Assembly: GCF_003725775.1 (NCBI RefSeq)
Contig: NZ_RJSG01000002.1
Coordinates: forward strand, 682,001 to 746,000
DNA: 64,000 nt
Direction: 5' to 3'
DNA from: Nocardioides marmorisolisilvae
GTDB lineage: Bacteria > Actinomycetota > Actinomycetes > Propionibacteriales > Nocardioidaceae
In this document: piece by piece, positions 42,975-52,210 of the stretch
Numbering within the stretch: the first letter of the stretch is position 1
How the letters are laid out: the number at the start of each line of letters is the position of its first letter
The notes under the pieces: model-generated
Told to the model about the DNA's origin: nothing
The model's input: the letters and a program-made list of their open reading frames with translations, nothing else
The model's database searches: none
Made by a program: the position numbers and the translations under genes

Positions 42975-44825
42975 ATGTCACCCGTCTCCCGCGACACCTC
43001 CTTCATCGAGAAGCGCTCGCCGAATCTCGCGGTACAGTTCCGGGACCGGGTCGCGAAGAGCCCGAACGCCGAGGCCTTCCGGGTTCCGGCTGCCGATGGC
43101 CAGCCGTGGACCTCCATCAGCTGGAAGCAGGCCGGGGAGCGCGTCGAGAAGCTCGCGGCCGGGTTGCTGTCGCTGGGCATCGAGTCCGAGCAGCGCGTCG
43201 GCATCGCAGCCGGCACGCGCCTGGAGTGGATCGAGGCCGACCTCGCGGTGCTCGCGGCCGGCGCTGCCACCACCACGGTCTACCCGTCGACGATGGCGGT
43301 CGACGTGGCCTACATCCTGGCCGACTCCGGCTCGCGGGTGGTGTTCGCCGAGAACGACGAGCAGGTCCAGAAGCTGCGTGACCACAAGGCCGACCTGCCG
43401 GACCTCTTCAAGGTCGTCCTCTTCGACCCTTCGACAAGCTCAGGACAAGCGGCGGATCAAGGTGACTGGGTGATCACCCTCGACGAGCTGGCCGCACTCG
43501 GGGAGAAGTTCCTCGCCGACAACCCGGACGCTGTCGACAAGGCCGTCTCGGGCATCAAGCCCGAGCAGCTGGCCACCCTCATCTACACCTCGGGAACCAC
43601 CGGCAAGCCCAAGGGCGTGCGGCTGACCCACTCCTCGTGGACCTACGAGGGCGCGGTCGTGCAGAGCCAGGGCATCCTCGACGAGACCGACCTGCAGTTC
43701 CTCTGGCTGCCGATGGCGCACTCGTTCGGCAAGGTGCTGCTCTCCGCCCAGCTGGCCTGTGGCTTCGCCACCGCGATCGACGGCCGGGTCGACCGGATCA
43801 TCGACAACGTCGGCATCGTGAAGCCGACCTTCATGGGCGCTGCGCCGCGCATCTTCGAGAAGGCCTACGCGCGGATCATCACCATGCAGGAGGCCGAGGG
43901 TGGCCTGAAGGAGAAGATCTTCAACCAGGCGTTCAAGGTCGGCCGACAGGTCGACGCGCTGAAGTTCGCCGGCAAGTCGGTGCCGCTGCCGTTGCAGCTC
44001 CAGCACGCGCTGTTCGACAAGCTCGTCTTCGCCAAGATCCGCGACCGCTTCGGTGGCCGGGTGCGCTTCTTCCTCTCCGGCTCGGCTGCGCTCAACCGCG
44101 ACATCGCCGAGTGGTTCCACGCTGCCGGCCTGCTGATCCTCGAGGGCTACGGCCTGACCGAGACCTCCGCGGGCGCGTTCGTGAACCACCCCGACGACTA
44201 CAAGATCGGCACCGTCGGCCAGGTCTTCCCGGGCGGCGAGGTCCGCCTGGGTGAGGGCGACGAGATCCAGATCAAGGGCCCGAACATCATGGACGGGTAC
44301 CACAACCTGCCCGACGAGACCGCGAGCACGCTGACCGAGGACGGCTGGCTGCGCACGGGAGACAAGGGTTCGCTGGACGCCGAGGGCTTCCTCACGATCA
44401 CCGGCCGCATCAAGGAGCTGTTCAAGACCTCCGGCGGCAAGTACGTCGCGCCGCCGGCCATCGAGGCCAAGATGAAGGCGCTCTGCCCCTACGTCAGCCA
44501 GTTCATGGTCTTCGGCAACGAGCGGAACTACTGCATCGCGCTGGTCACCCTCGACCCCGACAGCATGGCCGGGTGGGCGAAGGAGAACGGCAAGGGCGGT
44601 CAGGACTACGCCACGCTCGTCGGTTCGCCCGAGATCAAGGCGATGATGGAGGGCTACGTCGAGCAGCTCAACGGTCAGCTGAACCGGTGGGAGACCGTCA
44701 AGAAGTTCGAGATCCTCGACCACGACCTGACGATCGAGTCCGGTGAGCTGACGCCGTCGCTGAAGGTGAAGCGCAACGTCGTCGAGGAGAACAACAAGGC
44801 GCTCATCGACGGGCTCTACTCCTAG
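42975..44825 (+). CDS. long-chain fatty acid-CoA ligase (FadD15-type)
   Basis: A 616-residue adenylate-forming enzyme that activates fatty acids to acyl-CoA. The P-loop is YTSGTTGKPKGV near residue 210, GYGLTETSA near residue 393, and DGWLRTGDKG near residue 458. The C-terminal domain has KELFKTSGGKYVAP. An in-frame repeat insertion lies at residues about 152-160 (PSTSSGQA), in a variable loop before the P-loop. The promoter region carries TAGGTT at 42925-42930, 45 nt before the ATG. Confidence 0.95.
   Translation: MSPVSRDTSFIEKRSPNLAVQFRDRVAKSPNAEAFRVPAADGQPWTSISWKQAGERVEKLAAGLLSLGIESEQRVGIAAGTRLEWIEADLAVLAAGAATTTVYPSTMAVDVAYILADSGSRVVFAENDEQVQKLRDHKADLPDLFKVVLFDPSTSSGQAADQGDWVITLDELAALGEKFLADNPDAVDKAVSGIKPEQLATLIYTSGTTGKPKGVRLTHSSWTYEGAVVQSQGILDETDLQFLWLPMAHSFGKVLLSAQLACGFATAIDGRVDRIIDNVGIVKPTFMGAAPRIFEKAYARIITMQEAEGGLKEKIFNQAFKVGRQVDALKFAGKSVPLPLQLQHALFDKLVFAKIRDRFGGRVRFFLSGSAALNRDIAEWFHAAGLLILEGYGLTETSAGAFVNHPDDYKIGTVGQVFPGGEVRLGEGDEIQIKGPNIMDGYHNLPDETASTLTEDGWLRTGDKGSLDAEGFLTITGRIKELFKTSGGKYVAPPAIEAKMKALCPYVSQFMVFGNERNYCIALVTLDPDSMAGWAKENGKGGQDYATLVGSPEIKAMMEGYVEQLNGQLNRWETVKKFEILDHDLTIESGELTPSLKVKRNVVEENNKALIDGLYS
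43427..43450 (+). repeat. dispersed repeat inserted in frame in the acyl-CoA ligase gene
   Basis: The unit CCCTTCGACAAGCTCAGGAC plus AAGC lies inside the coding sequence and is read as PSTSSGQA. It is a relative of the intergenic short repeats (it shares TTCGACA-GCTCA on one strand) and keeps the frame. Confidence 0.7.
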
Positions 44826-44875
44826 GCACAACCGACGCACAGGAACCGCACAGCGGTCCTGCTCATGCTGAATCC

Positions 44876-45739
44876 ATGAGCATCGAGGAGATCGAGGACC
44901 ACGACCGCGGCTTGTCGCACGACCTGCCGAAGATCATCGAGCAGGGAGTGGCGAGGCGCCGGATGTTCGGCATCCTCGGCGGCCTGGCGGCTGCCGGGAC
45001 GCTGGCCGCCTGCGGCAGCAGCGACGACGGCTCGTCCGCGAGCACGTCGACGAACAGCGGCAGCGCTCCGGGCGGAGGTGCGCCCGGCGCCGACAGCAAC
45101 GTGACCGTGGCCGACGGTGAGATCCCCGAGGAGACCGCCGGCCCCTACCCGGGGGACGGATCGAACGGCAAGAACGTGCTCACCCAGTCCGGGGTGGTTC
45201 GCTCCGACATCCGTTCGAGCTTCGCCGGTGCCACCGGGGTCGCCGCCGGGGTCCCGCTGACGCTGCGGTTCAAGGTCTACGACCTGAGCGGCTCGACGAA
45301 GAAGTCGATGTCGGGTGCCGCTGTCTACGCCTGGCACTGCGACCGCGACGGCAACTACTCGATGTACTCCGACGCGGTCGCCGACCAGAACTACCTGCGC
45401 GGCGTCCAGGTCGTCGACGACGACGGCTGGGTGGAGTTCACCTCGATCTTCCCGGCCTGCTACTCCGGTCGCTGGCCGCACGTGCACTTCGAGGTCTACC
45501 CGAGTGTCGACGACGCGACCAGCGCCTCGAACAAGCTGCGGACCTCCCAGCTGGCCTTCCCGAAGGACACCTGCGAGACCGTCTACGCCGAGGACGGCTA
45601 CGAGCAGAGCGTCAGCAACCTGTCCCAGGTCAGCCTGGACACCGACGGCATCTTCTCCGACGGCTACTCGCTCCAGCTGGCCACGATGACCGGCTCGGTG
45701 GCGAAGGGCTACGTCGCGACCCTGAACGTCCCCGTCTAG
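44876..45739 (+). CDS. exported intradiol ring-cleavage dioxygenase-like lipoprotein
   Basis: A 287-residue protein with a TAT/Sec-like lead (ARRRMFGILGGLAAAGTLAAC) whose LAAC is a lipobox near residue 43. A Gly/Ser linker is followed by a dioxygenase_C beta sandwich: VYAWHCDRDGNYSMYS, NYLRGVQVVDDDGWVEF, PACYSGRWPHVHFEV. The iron ligands Tyr, Tyr, His, His of intradiol enzymes can be placed. Such surface enzymes may open aromatic diols outside the cell; substrate unknown. Confidence 0.85.
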   Translation: MSIEEIEDHDRGLSHDLPKIIEQGVARRRMFGILGGLAAAGTLAACGSSDDGSSASTSTNSGSAPGGGAPGADSNVTVADGEIPEETAGPYPGDGSNGKNVLTQSGVVRSDIRSSFAGATGVAAGVPLTLRFKVYDLSGSTKKSMSGAAVYAWHCDRDGNYSMYSDAVADQNYLRGVQVVDDDGWVEFTSIFPACYSGRWPHVHFEVYPSVDDATSASNKLRTSQLAFPKDTCETVYAEDGYEQSVSNLSQVSLDTDGIFSDGYSLQLATMTGSVAKGYVATLNVPV

Positions 45740-45748
45740 TCTCGGTCG

Positions 45749-46948
45749 GTGCCCTCGACCCTTCCGGACGGAGAACCAGCGCCGCGTGACGGCTCGCTGC
45801 CGGCCACCGCGCTGGCCGAGCTCGCCTCGCGCCGCTTGGGCGTCTACCTGCACGTGCCGTTCTGCTCGGTGAGATGTGGGTACTGCGACTTCAACACCTA
45901 CACCGCGACCGAGCTCGGTGGCGGCGCCTCGCAGGCCTCGTACGCCACGACCGCGGTGCAGGAGATCGATCTCCTCGCGGGCGTGCTGCCGGGTGCGCCC
46001 GCGGTGGAGACGGTCTTCTTCGGCGGCGGCACCCCGACCTTGCTGCCCAGTGCTGACCTGGTGCGGATGCTCGGCGCGGTTCAGGATCGGTTCGGGCTGA
46101 CGGATGGCGCCGAGGTCACCACCGAGGCCAACCCGGACAGCGTCACTCCGGAGTCCCTGGCCGAGCTGCGGGAAGGCGGCTTCACCCGGATCTCGTTCGG
46201 GATGCAGTCCGCGGTGCCCTCGGTGCTCGCCGTGCTCGACCGCACCCACGACCCGGAACGGGTGCCGCAAGCCGTCGCCTGGGCGCGCGAGGCCGGTTTC
46301 GAGCAGGTCAGCCTCGACCTGATCTACGGGACGCCGGGGGAGTCGCTGGCCGACTGGGAGACCTCGGTGAACGCGGCCCTGGCCTGCGCGCCGGACCACG
46401 TCTCGGCGTACTCGTTGATCGTCGAGGACGGCACCGCGCTCGCCCGCCAGGTGCGCTCAGGTGTACTCCCGATGCCCGACGAGGACGACCTCGCCGATAA
46501 GTACGCCCTGGTCGACGACCTGCTGGAGGCTGCGGGCCTGGGTTGGTACGAGGTGTCGAACTGGTCGCGCGACGTCGACTCGCGCTGCCGCCACAACGAG
46601 CTCTACTGGCTCTCGCAGAACTGGCTCGGGATCGGTCCCGGGGCGCACGCGCACGTCGGCGGGGTGCGGTGGTGGAACGCGAAGCACCCGACCGCGTACG
46701 CCGACCGCCTCGCCGCGGGGGAGTCGCCGGCACTGGCCCGGGAGCTGCTCGACGAGGAGACCCGACGGGTCGAGCGGGTGCTGCTCGAGGTGCGGCTACG
46801 TGACGGGCTGCCGGTGGAGCTTGTCGAGCCGGCCGGTGTCGACAAGGTCGTGTCCGACGGGCTGGGCGGGCTCGAGGGGGATCGGCTGGTGCTGACGCGC
46901 CGTGGCCGGCTACTCGCCGACGCGGTGGTGCGCGACCTGCTCGACTGA
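45749..46948 (+). CDS. hemW: radical SAM heme chaperone HemW
   Basis: A 399-residue protein of the coproporphyrinogen III oxidase-like group. The radical SAM cluster is CSVRCGYCDFN near residue 38, then FFGGGTPTLL near residue 90, and the C-terminal HemW domain includes WSRDVDSRCRHNELYW. HemN-specific features are absent, so HemW is preferred. GTG start; TAGTCT (45737-45742), which includes the stop of the previous gene, ends 6 nt upstream. Confidence 0.94.
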   Translation: MPSTLPDGEPAPRDGSLPATALAELASRRLGVYLHVPFCSVRCGYCDFNTYTATELGGGASQASYATTAVQEIDLLAGVLPGAPAVETVFFGGGTPTLLPSADLVRMLGAVQDRFGLTDGAEVTTEANPDSVTPESLAELREGGFTRISFGMQSAVPSVLAVLDRTHDPERVPQAVAWAREAGFEQVSLDLIYGTPGESLADWETSVNAALACAPDHVSAYSLIVEDGTALARQVRSGVLPMPDEDDLADKYALVDDLLEAAGLGWYEVSNWSRDVDSRCRHNELYWLSQNWLGIGPGAHAHVGGVRWWNAKHPTAYADRLAAGESPALARELLDEETRRVERVLLEVRLRDGLPVELVEPAGVDKVVSDGLGGLEGDRLVLTRRGRLLADAVVRDLLD

Positions 46949-46957
46949 GCCTCGTGC

Positions 46958-46978
46958 TGGTTGAGCCTGTCGAAACCC
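46958..46978 (+). repeat. short dispersed repeat
   Basis: TGGTTGAGCCTGTCGAAACC plus C in the 43-bp gap between hemW and the convergent DUF3097 gene. Identical in its core to the full copy at 25681-25701. Confidence 0.8.
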
Positions 46979-46991
46979 GGCGGGAGCCGAG

Positions 46992-47834
46992 TCAGACCGT
47001 CACGAAGTCGATGAGCTCCTCGACCCGGCCGAGCAGCGCCGGCTCGAGGTCGGCGTACGAGGTCACCTTGGACAAGATGTGCTGCCAGGCCCGGGCGATG
47101 TCCGCCTGGTCGCGGTGCGGCCAACCGAAGCTCTGGCAGACGCCCTTCTTCCACTCGATGGTGCGCGGGATCGAGGGCCACTTCTCCACCCCGAGGCGCT
47201 CGGGCTTCACCGCCTGCCAGATGTCGATGTAGGGGTGGCCGACGATCAGCACGTGCTGGCCGATCGGTGACTTCCGTACCGACTCCGCGATCCGGCTCTC
47301 CTTGGACCCGGCGACCAGGTGGTCGACCAGCACCCCGACCTTGCGTTCCGGTCCCGGGCCGAAGTCGCGCAGGTGCGCGGACAGGTCGTCGATGCCCTCG
47401 AGGTACTCCACGACCACGCCCTCGATGCGCAGGTCGGCGCCCCACACCTTCTCGACCAGCTCGGCGTCGTGGCGGCCCTCGACGAAGATCCGGCTGGCGC
47501 GGGCGACGCGGGCCTTGACGTTCGCGACGGCCACCGAGCCGGAGGCCGTCCGCGTCGGCTGGGCCGGTCCCTTGCGGGTCGGGGCGACGAGAATGACCGG
47601 GACGCCGTCCAGGAGGAAGCCGGGACCGAGCGGGAACGTGCGGCGCTTCTGCCGGCGGTCCTCCAGGATCACCGTCCCGAGGTCGCGCTCGACCTTGACG
47701 ATCTCGCCGCAGAAGTCGGTCTGCACCTCCTCGACGACCAGGCCGGTGTCGGCGCTCACCTCGACCGAGCGGCCGTTCTTCGGCTTGCGCCAGTCGCTGT
47801 TGAGGACGTCGCTGCCGTATCGGTCGAAACTCAC
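46992..47834 (-). CDS. DUF3097 family protein
   Basis: A 280-residue actinobacterial DUF3097 protein. Characteristic parts are FCGEIVKVERDLGTVILEDR near residue 40, a central ASRIFVEGRHDAELVEKVWG (a Toprim-like E-G-R-D signature), VGVLVDHLVAGSKES and VGHPYIDIWQAVKP with DxD-like acidic residues. This resembles a Toprim catalytic core; a role in nucleic acid cleavage is possible but unproven. GTG start, TAGCGT 6 nt upstream on its strand. Confidence 0.9.
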   Translation of the reverse strand: MSFDRYGSDVLNSDWRKPKNGRSVEVSADTGLVVEEVQTDFCGEIVKVERDLGTVILEDRRQKRRTFPLGPGFLLDGVPVILVAPTRKGPAQPTRTASGSVAVANVKARVARASRIFVEGRHDAELVEKVWGADLRIEGVVVEYLEGIDDLSAHLRDFGPGPERKVGVLVDHLVAGSKESRIAESVRKSPIGQHVLIVGHPYIDIWQAVKPERLGVEKWPSIPRTIEWKKGVCQSFGWPHRDQADIARAWQHILSKVTSYADLEPALLGRVEELIDFVTV

Positions 47835-47929
47835 CCGGCAACGCTACGGAAGCCCGGGGCCGGGGGACTGCAGGCGCGCTGACCGTGAGGTCGCTGCGTC
47901 CGCCGGGAAATAGAACTTGCATCGGTACT

Positions 47930-47949
47930 GTTCACGATATATCGTTAAC
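47930..47949. promoter_or_regulatory. PadR-type operator overlapping the promoter
   Basis: GTTCACGATATATCGTTAAC, a 20-bp palindrome with one mismatched pair and a perfect 12-bp core. It overlaps the probable -10 (TATCGT, 47940-47945) that pairs with a TTGCAT -35 at 47917-47922 (17-bp spacer), 61 nt before the PadR gene. Autorepression is likely. Confidence 0.75.
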
Positions 47950-48010
47950 ACATCGAGAAGTTCGGCGCAGTTCAGAAGCGCCGCCTCGATCACCGACAAA
48001 GGAGCACGAC

Positions 48011-48658
48011 ATGAAGCACAACCACACCGAATTCGAACCCGTTCGACGCCAGCGCGGTCACGGCCGCGGACGTGGCCGCACCGAGTACTGGGGCGGCCCG
48101 ATGGGCGGCCCGCCGCCGTGGGTCGGCCAGATGTTCGGCCCGCAGTGGGGCGGACCCGGCGGAGGCCGTGGACGCGGCCGGGCGCGGGTGCGCCGTGGCG
48201 ACGTCCGCTCGGCGATCCTGAGCGTCCTCGCCGACGCGACCGAGCCGATCAACGGCTACCAGGTGATCCAGCAGATCGCCGAGCGCACCAACGACGCCTG
48301 GAAGCCGAGCCCCGGCTCGGTCTACCCGACGATGGCGGTTCTGGCCGACGAGGGTCTCATCGAGGACGCCGCGACCGGACGCAAGACGGTGCAGCTGACC
48401 GAGGCCGGTCACGCGCACGTCGCCGAGAACGTCGAGGAGATCACCGCCGTCTGGCGGGCCTTCGACGAGGACAGCACCGAGGACGACGGTCACCAGGACC
48501 TGCGTCAGGTGATCAAGCAGACCGTCGGCGCGATCGTCCAGGTCGCCTCGACCGGCACCCCTGCCCAGCAGGATCGTGCCGTCGAGATCCTGGCCGACAC
48601 CCGACGCAAGCTCTACGGGCTCCTCGCCGAGGGGCCTGAGGCCGCTGAGGAGGAGTGA
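48011..48658 (+). CDS. PadR family transcriptional regulator
   Basis: A 215-residue regulator. An unusual Gly/Arg/Pro-rich N-terminal ~60 residues (GHGRGRGRTEYWGGPMGGPP) precede the PadR winged helix (RSAILSVLADATEPINGYQV; SPGSVYPTMAVLADEGLI) and a C-terminal helical dimerisation part. The operator 61 nt upstream suggests autoregulation. The DUF1707 membrane protein follows after 4 nt, so both probably form one operon answering a membrane stress; the signal is unknown. Confidence 0.93.
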   Translation: MKHNHTEFEPVRRQRGHGRGRGRTEYWGGPMGGPPPWVGQMFGPQWGGPGGGRGRGRARVRRGDVRSAILSVLADATEPINGYQVIQQIAERTNDAWKPSPGSVYPTMAVLADEGLIEDAATGRKTVQLTEAGHAHVAENVEEITAVWRAFDEDSTEDDGHQDLRQVIKQTVGAIVQVASTGTPAQQDRAVEILADTRRKLYGLLAEGPEAAEEE

Positions 48659-48662
48659 GGCA

Positions 48663-49082
48663 ATGAACGAGAACTACTCGCGCAACGACCAGGTCCGTCT
48701 CTCCGACGGTGACCGCAAGGCGGCACTGCGTCGCCTGCGTCGTCACCACCGGAGCGGCCGGATCGACGCGGTCGAGCTGGAGGAGCGCACCGACGCGGTC
48801 GGGTTCGCCCGCAACCGCGGCGACCTGCGCACCGTGTTCGCCGACCTGGAGCCCTACGGCTCCCGGTTCCGCGGACCCGCGCTGCGGCGTGGGTGGTTCC
48901 CGCTCTTCCCGTTCTTCCCGATCGTGCCGCTGCTGATCGTCGTGGCGATCGTCGCCACGGCGACCAGCCACGTGCCGTGGGTCGCGCTGGGGATCCTGGC
49001 GTTCCTGCTGTTCGTGGTGGCGCCGCTGCGCATCAGCGTGCGGCGACGTCGCTGGGGCGGTCGGGCCGGCTGGGCCTGCTGA
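48663..49082 (+). CDS. DUF1707 membrane protein
   Basis: A 139-residue protein. The N-terminal DUF1707 domain has the typical VRLSDGDRKAALRRLRRHH and DAVELEERTDAVGFARNRGDL; two membrane helices follow (residues about 80-100 and 108-125). The gene is 4 nt after the PadR gene and likely the regulated partner. Its C-terminus is basic (RRRRWGGRAG). No biochemical role is known. Confidence 0.92.
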   Translation: MNENYSRNDQVRLSDGDRKAALRRLRRHHRSGRIDAVELEERTDAVGFARNRGDLRTVFADLEPYGSRFRGPALRRGWFPLFPFFPIVPLLIVVAIVATATSHVPWVALGILAFLLFVVAPLRISVRRRRWGGRAGWAC

Positions 49083-49086
49083 CGTC

Positions 49087-49941
49087 CTAAATCAGAGGCA
49101 ACTGGCGCCGTACGCCGGGGAGCTGTTCGTAGCCCCGGCGTACGGCGTTCTCCAATTCCTCGCGCGGGTAGGGCCAATCGGCCGCCTCCAGCGCCTGCAC
49201 CTCCGGAACGCCACGCGTGACCAGGTCGCGAATCGTCTCGGCTACCACGCCCAGGGCTGCTCGCTGCTCGTGCACGAAGTCCTGGTCGACCGGCGCCCCG
49301 TGCCCCGGGACGATCCGGGTGCCGGTGCCGGTCAGCTGGAGCACCAGGTCGAGGGTGGCCGGCCACTCCATCGGGTAGCAGTCGCTGCCGAAGCCGGGAA
49401 CTGCGTTCCGCTTCGCCGACTCCTCGACGAGGTCGCCCGCGAACAGCACGTCGGCGTCGGGCACGCGCGCCACGACGTCGCCGCTGGTGTGGCCGCGACC
49501 CGGGTGCACGAGCTCGACGACGCGATCGCCCAGGTCCAACGTCAGGGCGGAGGAGAACGTGCGTCCGGGTACGACCACCTCGACGTCGGCCAGGTCGTCC
49601 GTGCGCGGGTCCGGGTCCTCGGCGGCTGCCTCGCGGACCTCGGCCGCGTGCTCGGGAAGAGCCGCAGCCGCGTCCTCGTGGGCGATCAGCTCGACGCCCT
49701 CCGCCGCGAACACGGCGTTCCCGAAGGAGTGGTCGAAGTGCAGGTGGGTGTTCAGCGCAGCCACGATCGGAGCCGGGGAGACCCGTCGCACTGCCTCGAG
49801 CACGTCGCGTCCGAGGGCGGTCGTCGCGTTCGTGTCGATGACCAGGAAGCCCTCAGAGCCGGCGACCAGGCCCACGTTGACGTCGAACCAGTCGTAGCGG
49901 GCGACCCAGACACGGTCGCCGACCTCGGTGAAGTCAGCCAT
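49087..49941 (-). CDS. MBL fold metallo-hydrolase
   Basis: A 284-residue metallo-beta-lactamase-fold hydrolase. The metal motif is [12 protein letters not shown] near residue 66, with [11 protein letters not shown] near residue 145 and GHGAPVD near residue 218. Substrate unknown (glyoxalase II-like or quorum-related are possible). The ATG has TAGGCT 7 nt upstream on its strand, sharing the 68-bp divergent promoter region with hrcA. Confidence 0.92.
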   Translation of the reverse strand: MADFTEVGDRVWVARYDWFDVNVGLVAGSEGFLVIDTNATTALGRDVLEAVRRVSPAPIVAALNTHLHFDHSFGNAVFAAEGVELIAHEDAAAALPEHAAEVREAAAEDPDPRTDDLADVEVVVPGRTFSSALTLDLGDRVVELVHPGRGHTSGDVVARVPDADVLFAGDLVEESAKRNAVPGFGSDCYPMEWPATLDLVLQLTGTGTRIVPGHGAPVDQDFVHEQRAALGVVAETIRDLVTRGVPEVQALEAADWPYPREELENAVRRGYEQLPGVRRQLPLI

Positions 49942-49960
49942 GGCAGCGAGCCTAGTAGAC

Positions 49961-49987
49961 TTGGCACTCCGGAGACCCGAGTGCCAG
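49961..49987. promoter_or_regulatory. hrcA: CIRCE element (HrcA operator)
   Basis: TTGGCACTC, a 9-nt spacer and GAGTGCCAG, matching the CIRCE consensus (TTAGCACTC-N9-GAGTGCTAA) at most positions. It lies just after the TAGACT -10-like box (49956-49961) of hrcA and close to the divergent hydrolase promoter. Confidence 0.88.
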
Positions 49988-50009
49988 CCGAGCCGCGAGA
50001 GGAGGTGCC

Positions 50010-51032
50010 ATGGTCGAGGAGCGCAAGCTCGCCGTGCTGCGCGCCATCGTGGAGGACTACGTCGCCACCCAGGAGCCGGTCGGCAGCAAGACCCTGGTCG
50101 AGCGGCACAAGCTCGGCGTCTCGCCGGCCACCGTCCGCAACGACATGGCCGCGCTCGAGGACGAGGGTCTGATCGCCCAGCCGCACACCAGCGCCGGGCG
50201 GATCCCGACCGACAAGGGCTACCGGTTCTTCGTCGACCGGCTGACCACGCTCAAGGCGATGTCGGCCGCCGAGAAGCGCGCCATCTCCAGCTTCCTCGAG
50301 GACGCCCACGACCTCGACGACGTGGTCCAGCGCAGCGTGCGGCTGCTCGCCCAGCTGACCCAGCAGGTCGCGATCGTGCAGTACCCGTCGCTGGCGAAGT
50401 CGACCATCCGGCACATCGAGCTGGTCGCGCTGAGCACCAACCGGCTCCTGGCGGTGCTGATCATGTCGACCGGCCGGGTCGAGCAGCGCGTCGTCGAGCT
50501 GCCGGTCGAGCTGACCGACGAGCTGATCGGCGAGCTGCGTCTGCGGCTGAACAGCGCTGCGGCCGGCGAGCGGATCGCCACGGCTGCCACGGCCCTCGGA
50601 GCGCTTCCCGAACAGGCCGACGGCGCCAAGTCCAGCGCCTACACGGTCATCGTCGCGTCCCTCGTCGAGGCGATGTCGAACCACAGCACCGACGACCGGG
50701 TCGTGGTGGGTGGCACCGCCAACCTGGCTCGCTTCGGCGACAACTTCGAGCACTCCATCCGCCCGATGCTGGAAGCGCTCGAGGAGCACGTCGTGCTGCT
50801 CAAGCTCCTCGGCGAGGCCACCACGTCCGAGACCGTCACCGTGCGGATCGGCACCGAGGGCCCGATCGACGAGCTCTCCTCGACCTCGGTGGTCGCCACC
50901 GGGTACGGCGCCTCGGACGAGGCGCTGGCCGCGCTCGGCGTGGTCGGCCCGACCCGGATGGACTACCCGGGCTCGATGGCCGCGGTCCGCGCGGTCGCCC
51001 GTTACCTCTCCACGATCCTCGACGAAGCCTGA
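50010..51032 (+). CDS. hrcA: heat-inducible transcription repressor HrcA
   Basis: A 340-residue repressor that binds CIRCE elements of chaperone genes. The N-terminal winged helix reads [18 protein letters not shown] and [18 protein letters not shown]; the central domain has [16 protein letters not shown] and the C-terminal part ends [22 protein letters not shown] lies before the ATG. A CIRCE element is in its own promoter, so it is autoregulated. dnaJ follows after 20 nt. Confidence 0.97.
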   Translation: MVEERKLAVLRAIVEDYVATQEPVGSKTLVERHKLGVSPATVRNDMAALEDEGLIAQPHTSAGRIPTDKGYRFFVDRLTTLKAMSAAEKRAISSFLEDAHDLDDVVQRSVRLLAQLTQQVAIVQYPSLAKSTIRHIELVALSTNRLLAVLIMSTGRVEQRVVELPVELTDELIGELRLRLNSAAAGERIATAATALGALPEQADGAKSSAYTVIVASLVEAMSNHSTDDRVVVGGTANLARFGDNFEHSIRPMLEALEEHVVLLKLLGEATTSETVTVRIGTEGPIDELSSTSVVATGYGASDEALAALGVVGPTRMDYPGSMAAVRAVARYLSTILDEA

Positions 51033-51052
51033 CAAGGACCCGGACCTCACGC

Positions 51053-52210
51053 ATGCCCACTGATCCCTACGCAACGCTCGGTGTCGACCGGGACGCCGAT
51101 GCCGACACCCTGAAGAAGGCCTACCGTCGGCTCGCGCGCCAGTACCACCCGGACGTGAACTCCGACCCCGGGGCTCAGGAGAAGTTCAAGGAGGTCTCCG
51201 CGGCCTACGAGATCCTCTCCGACCCGGAGAAGCGCCGCGTCTACGACCTCGGCGGCGACCCGTTCGGTGGCCAGGGCGGATTCGGCCAGGGCGCCGGGTT
51301 CTCCTTCACCGACATCATGGACGCCTTCTTCGGCGGCCAGCCCCAGGGCGGTCGCGGCCCGCGCTCGCGCCAGCGCCGCGGTCAGGACGCGCTGGTCCGG
51401 CTCGACCTCGAGCTGGCGGAGGCCGCGTTCGGCACCACCCGCGAGCTGAAGGTCGACACCGCCGTCGTCTGCAGCACCTGCCACGGATCGGGTGCTGCCG
51501 AGGGGTCGCACCCGGTCACCTGCGAGACCTGCCACGGTCGCGGCGAGGTCCAGCACGTCCAGCGCTCGTTCCTCGGCGAGATCCGCACGCTGCGCCCGTG
51601 CGCCGCCTGCCGCGGCTACGGCGAGATCATCCCGGACCCGTGCCGCGACTGCGCCGGTGACGGCCGGCTGCGCTCGCGACGCGCCATCACCGTGAAGATC
51701 CCGGCCGGCGTCGACACCGGCACCCGCGTCCAGCTCTCCGGCGAGGGCGAGGTCGGCCCGGGCGGTGGCCCGGCCGGCGACCTGTACGTCGAGGTGCACG
51801 TCGCCCCGCACAGGACCTACACCCGTGAGGGCCTGAACCTGCACTGCACGGTCAGCCTGCCGATGACGGCAGCAGCGCTGGGCACCTCCATCGAGCTGCC
51901 GCTGCTGGAGAGCGACCTGGACACCGAGGAGATCGACGTCGAGCGTTCCGTCACCGTCGACGTCCGCCCGGGCACCCAGTCCGGCACCGACCACGTGCTC
52001 CGTGGTCGCGGCGTGCCGAGCCTGCGCGGCCAGTCGCGCGGGGACGTCGTGGTGACCATCGAGGTGGAGACGCCGAACAAGCTCGACGAGCGCCAGGAGG
52101 CGCTGCTCCGCGAGCTGGCCGCGCTGCGCCACGAGGAGTCGCCGGACGGCCGGATCCAACCGGCCCACAAGGGCCTCTTCGGGCGGATGCGGGACGCGTT
52201 CAAGCAATGA
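51053..52210 (+). CDS. dnaJ: chaperone protein DnaJ (DnaJ2 type)
   Basis: A 385-residue co-chaperone of DnaK. J domain with HPD near residue 33, Gly/Phe-rich linker ([15 protein letters not shown]), and four zinc repeats [32 protein letters not shown]. The substrate-binding C-terminal domains follow. It is co-transcribed with hrcA and thus under CIRCE control; the first dnaJ copy usually lies with dnaK elsewhere. Confidence 0.97.
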   Translation: MPTDPYATLGVDRDADADTLKKAYRRLARQYHPDVNSDPGAQEKFKEVSAAYEILSDPEKRRVYDLGGDPFGGQGGFGQGAGFSFTDIMDAFFGGQPQGGRGPRSRQRRGQDALVRLDLELAEAAFGTTRELKVDTAVVCSTCHGSGAAEGSHPVTCETCHGRGEVQHVQRSFLGEIRTLRPCAACRGYGEIIPDPCRDCAGDGRLRSRRAITVKIPAGVDTGTRVQLSGEGEVGPGGGPAGDLYVEVHVAPHRTYTREGLNLHCTVSLPMTAAALGTSIELPLLESDLDTEEIDVERSVTVDVRPGTQSGTDHVLRGRGVPSLRGQSRGDVVVTIEVETPNKLDERQEALLRELAALRHEESPDGRIQPAHKGLFGRMRDAFKQ

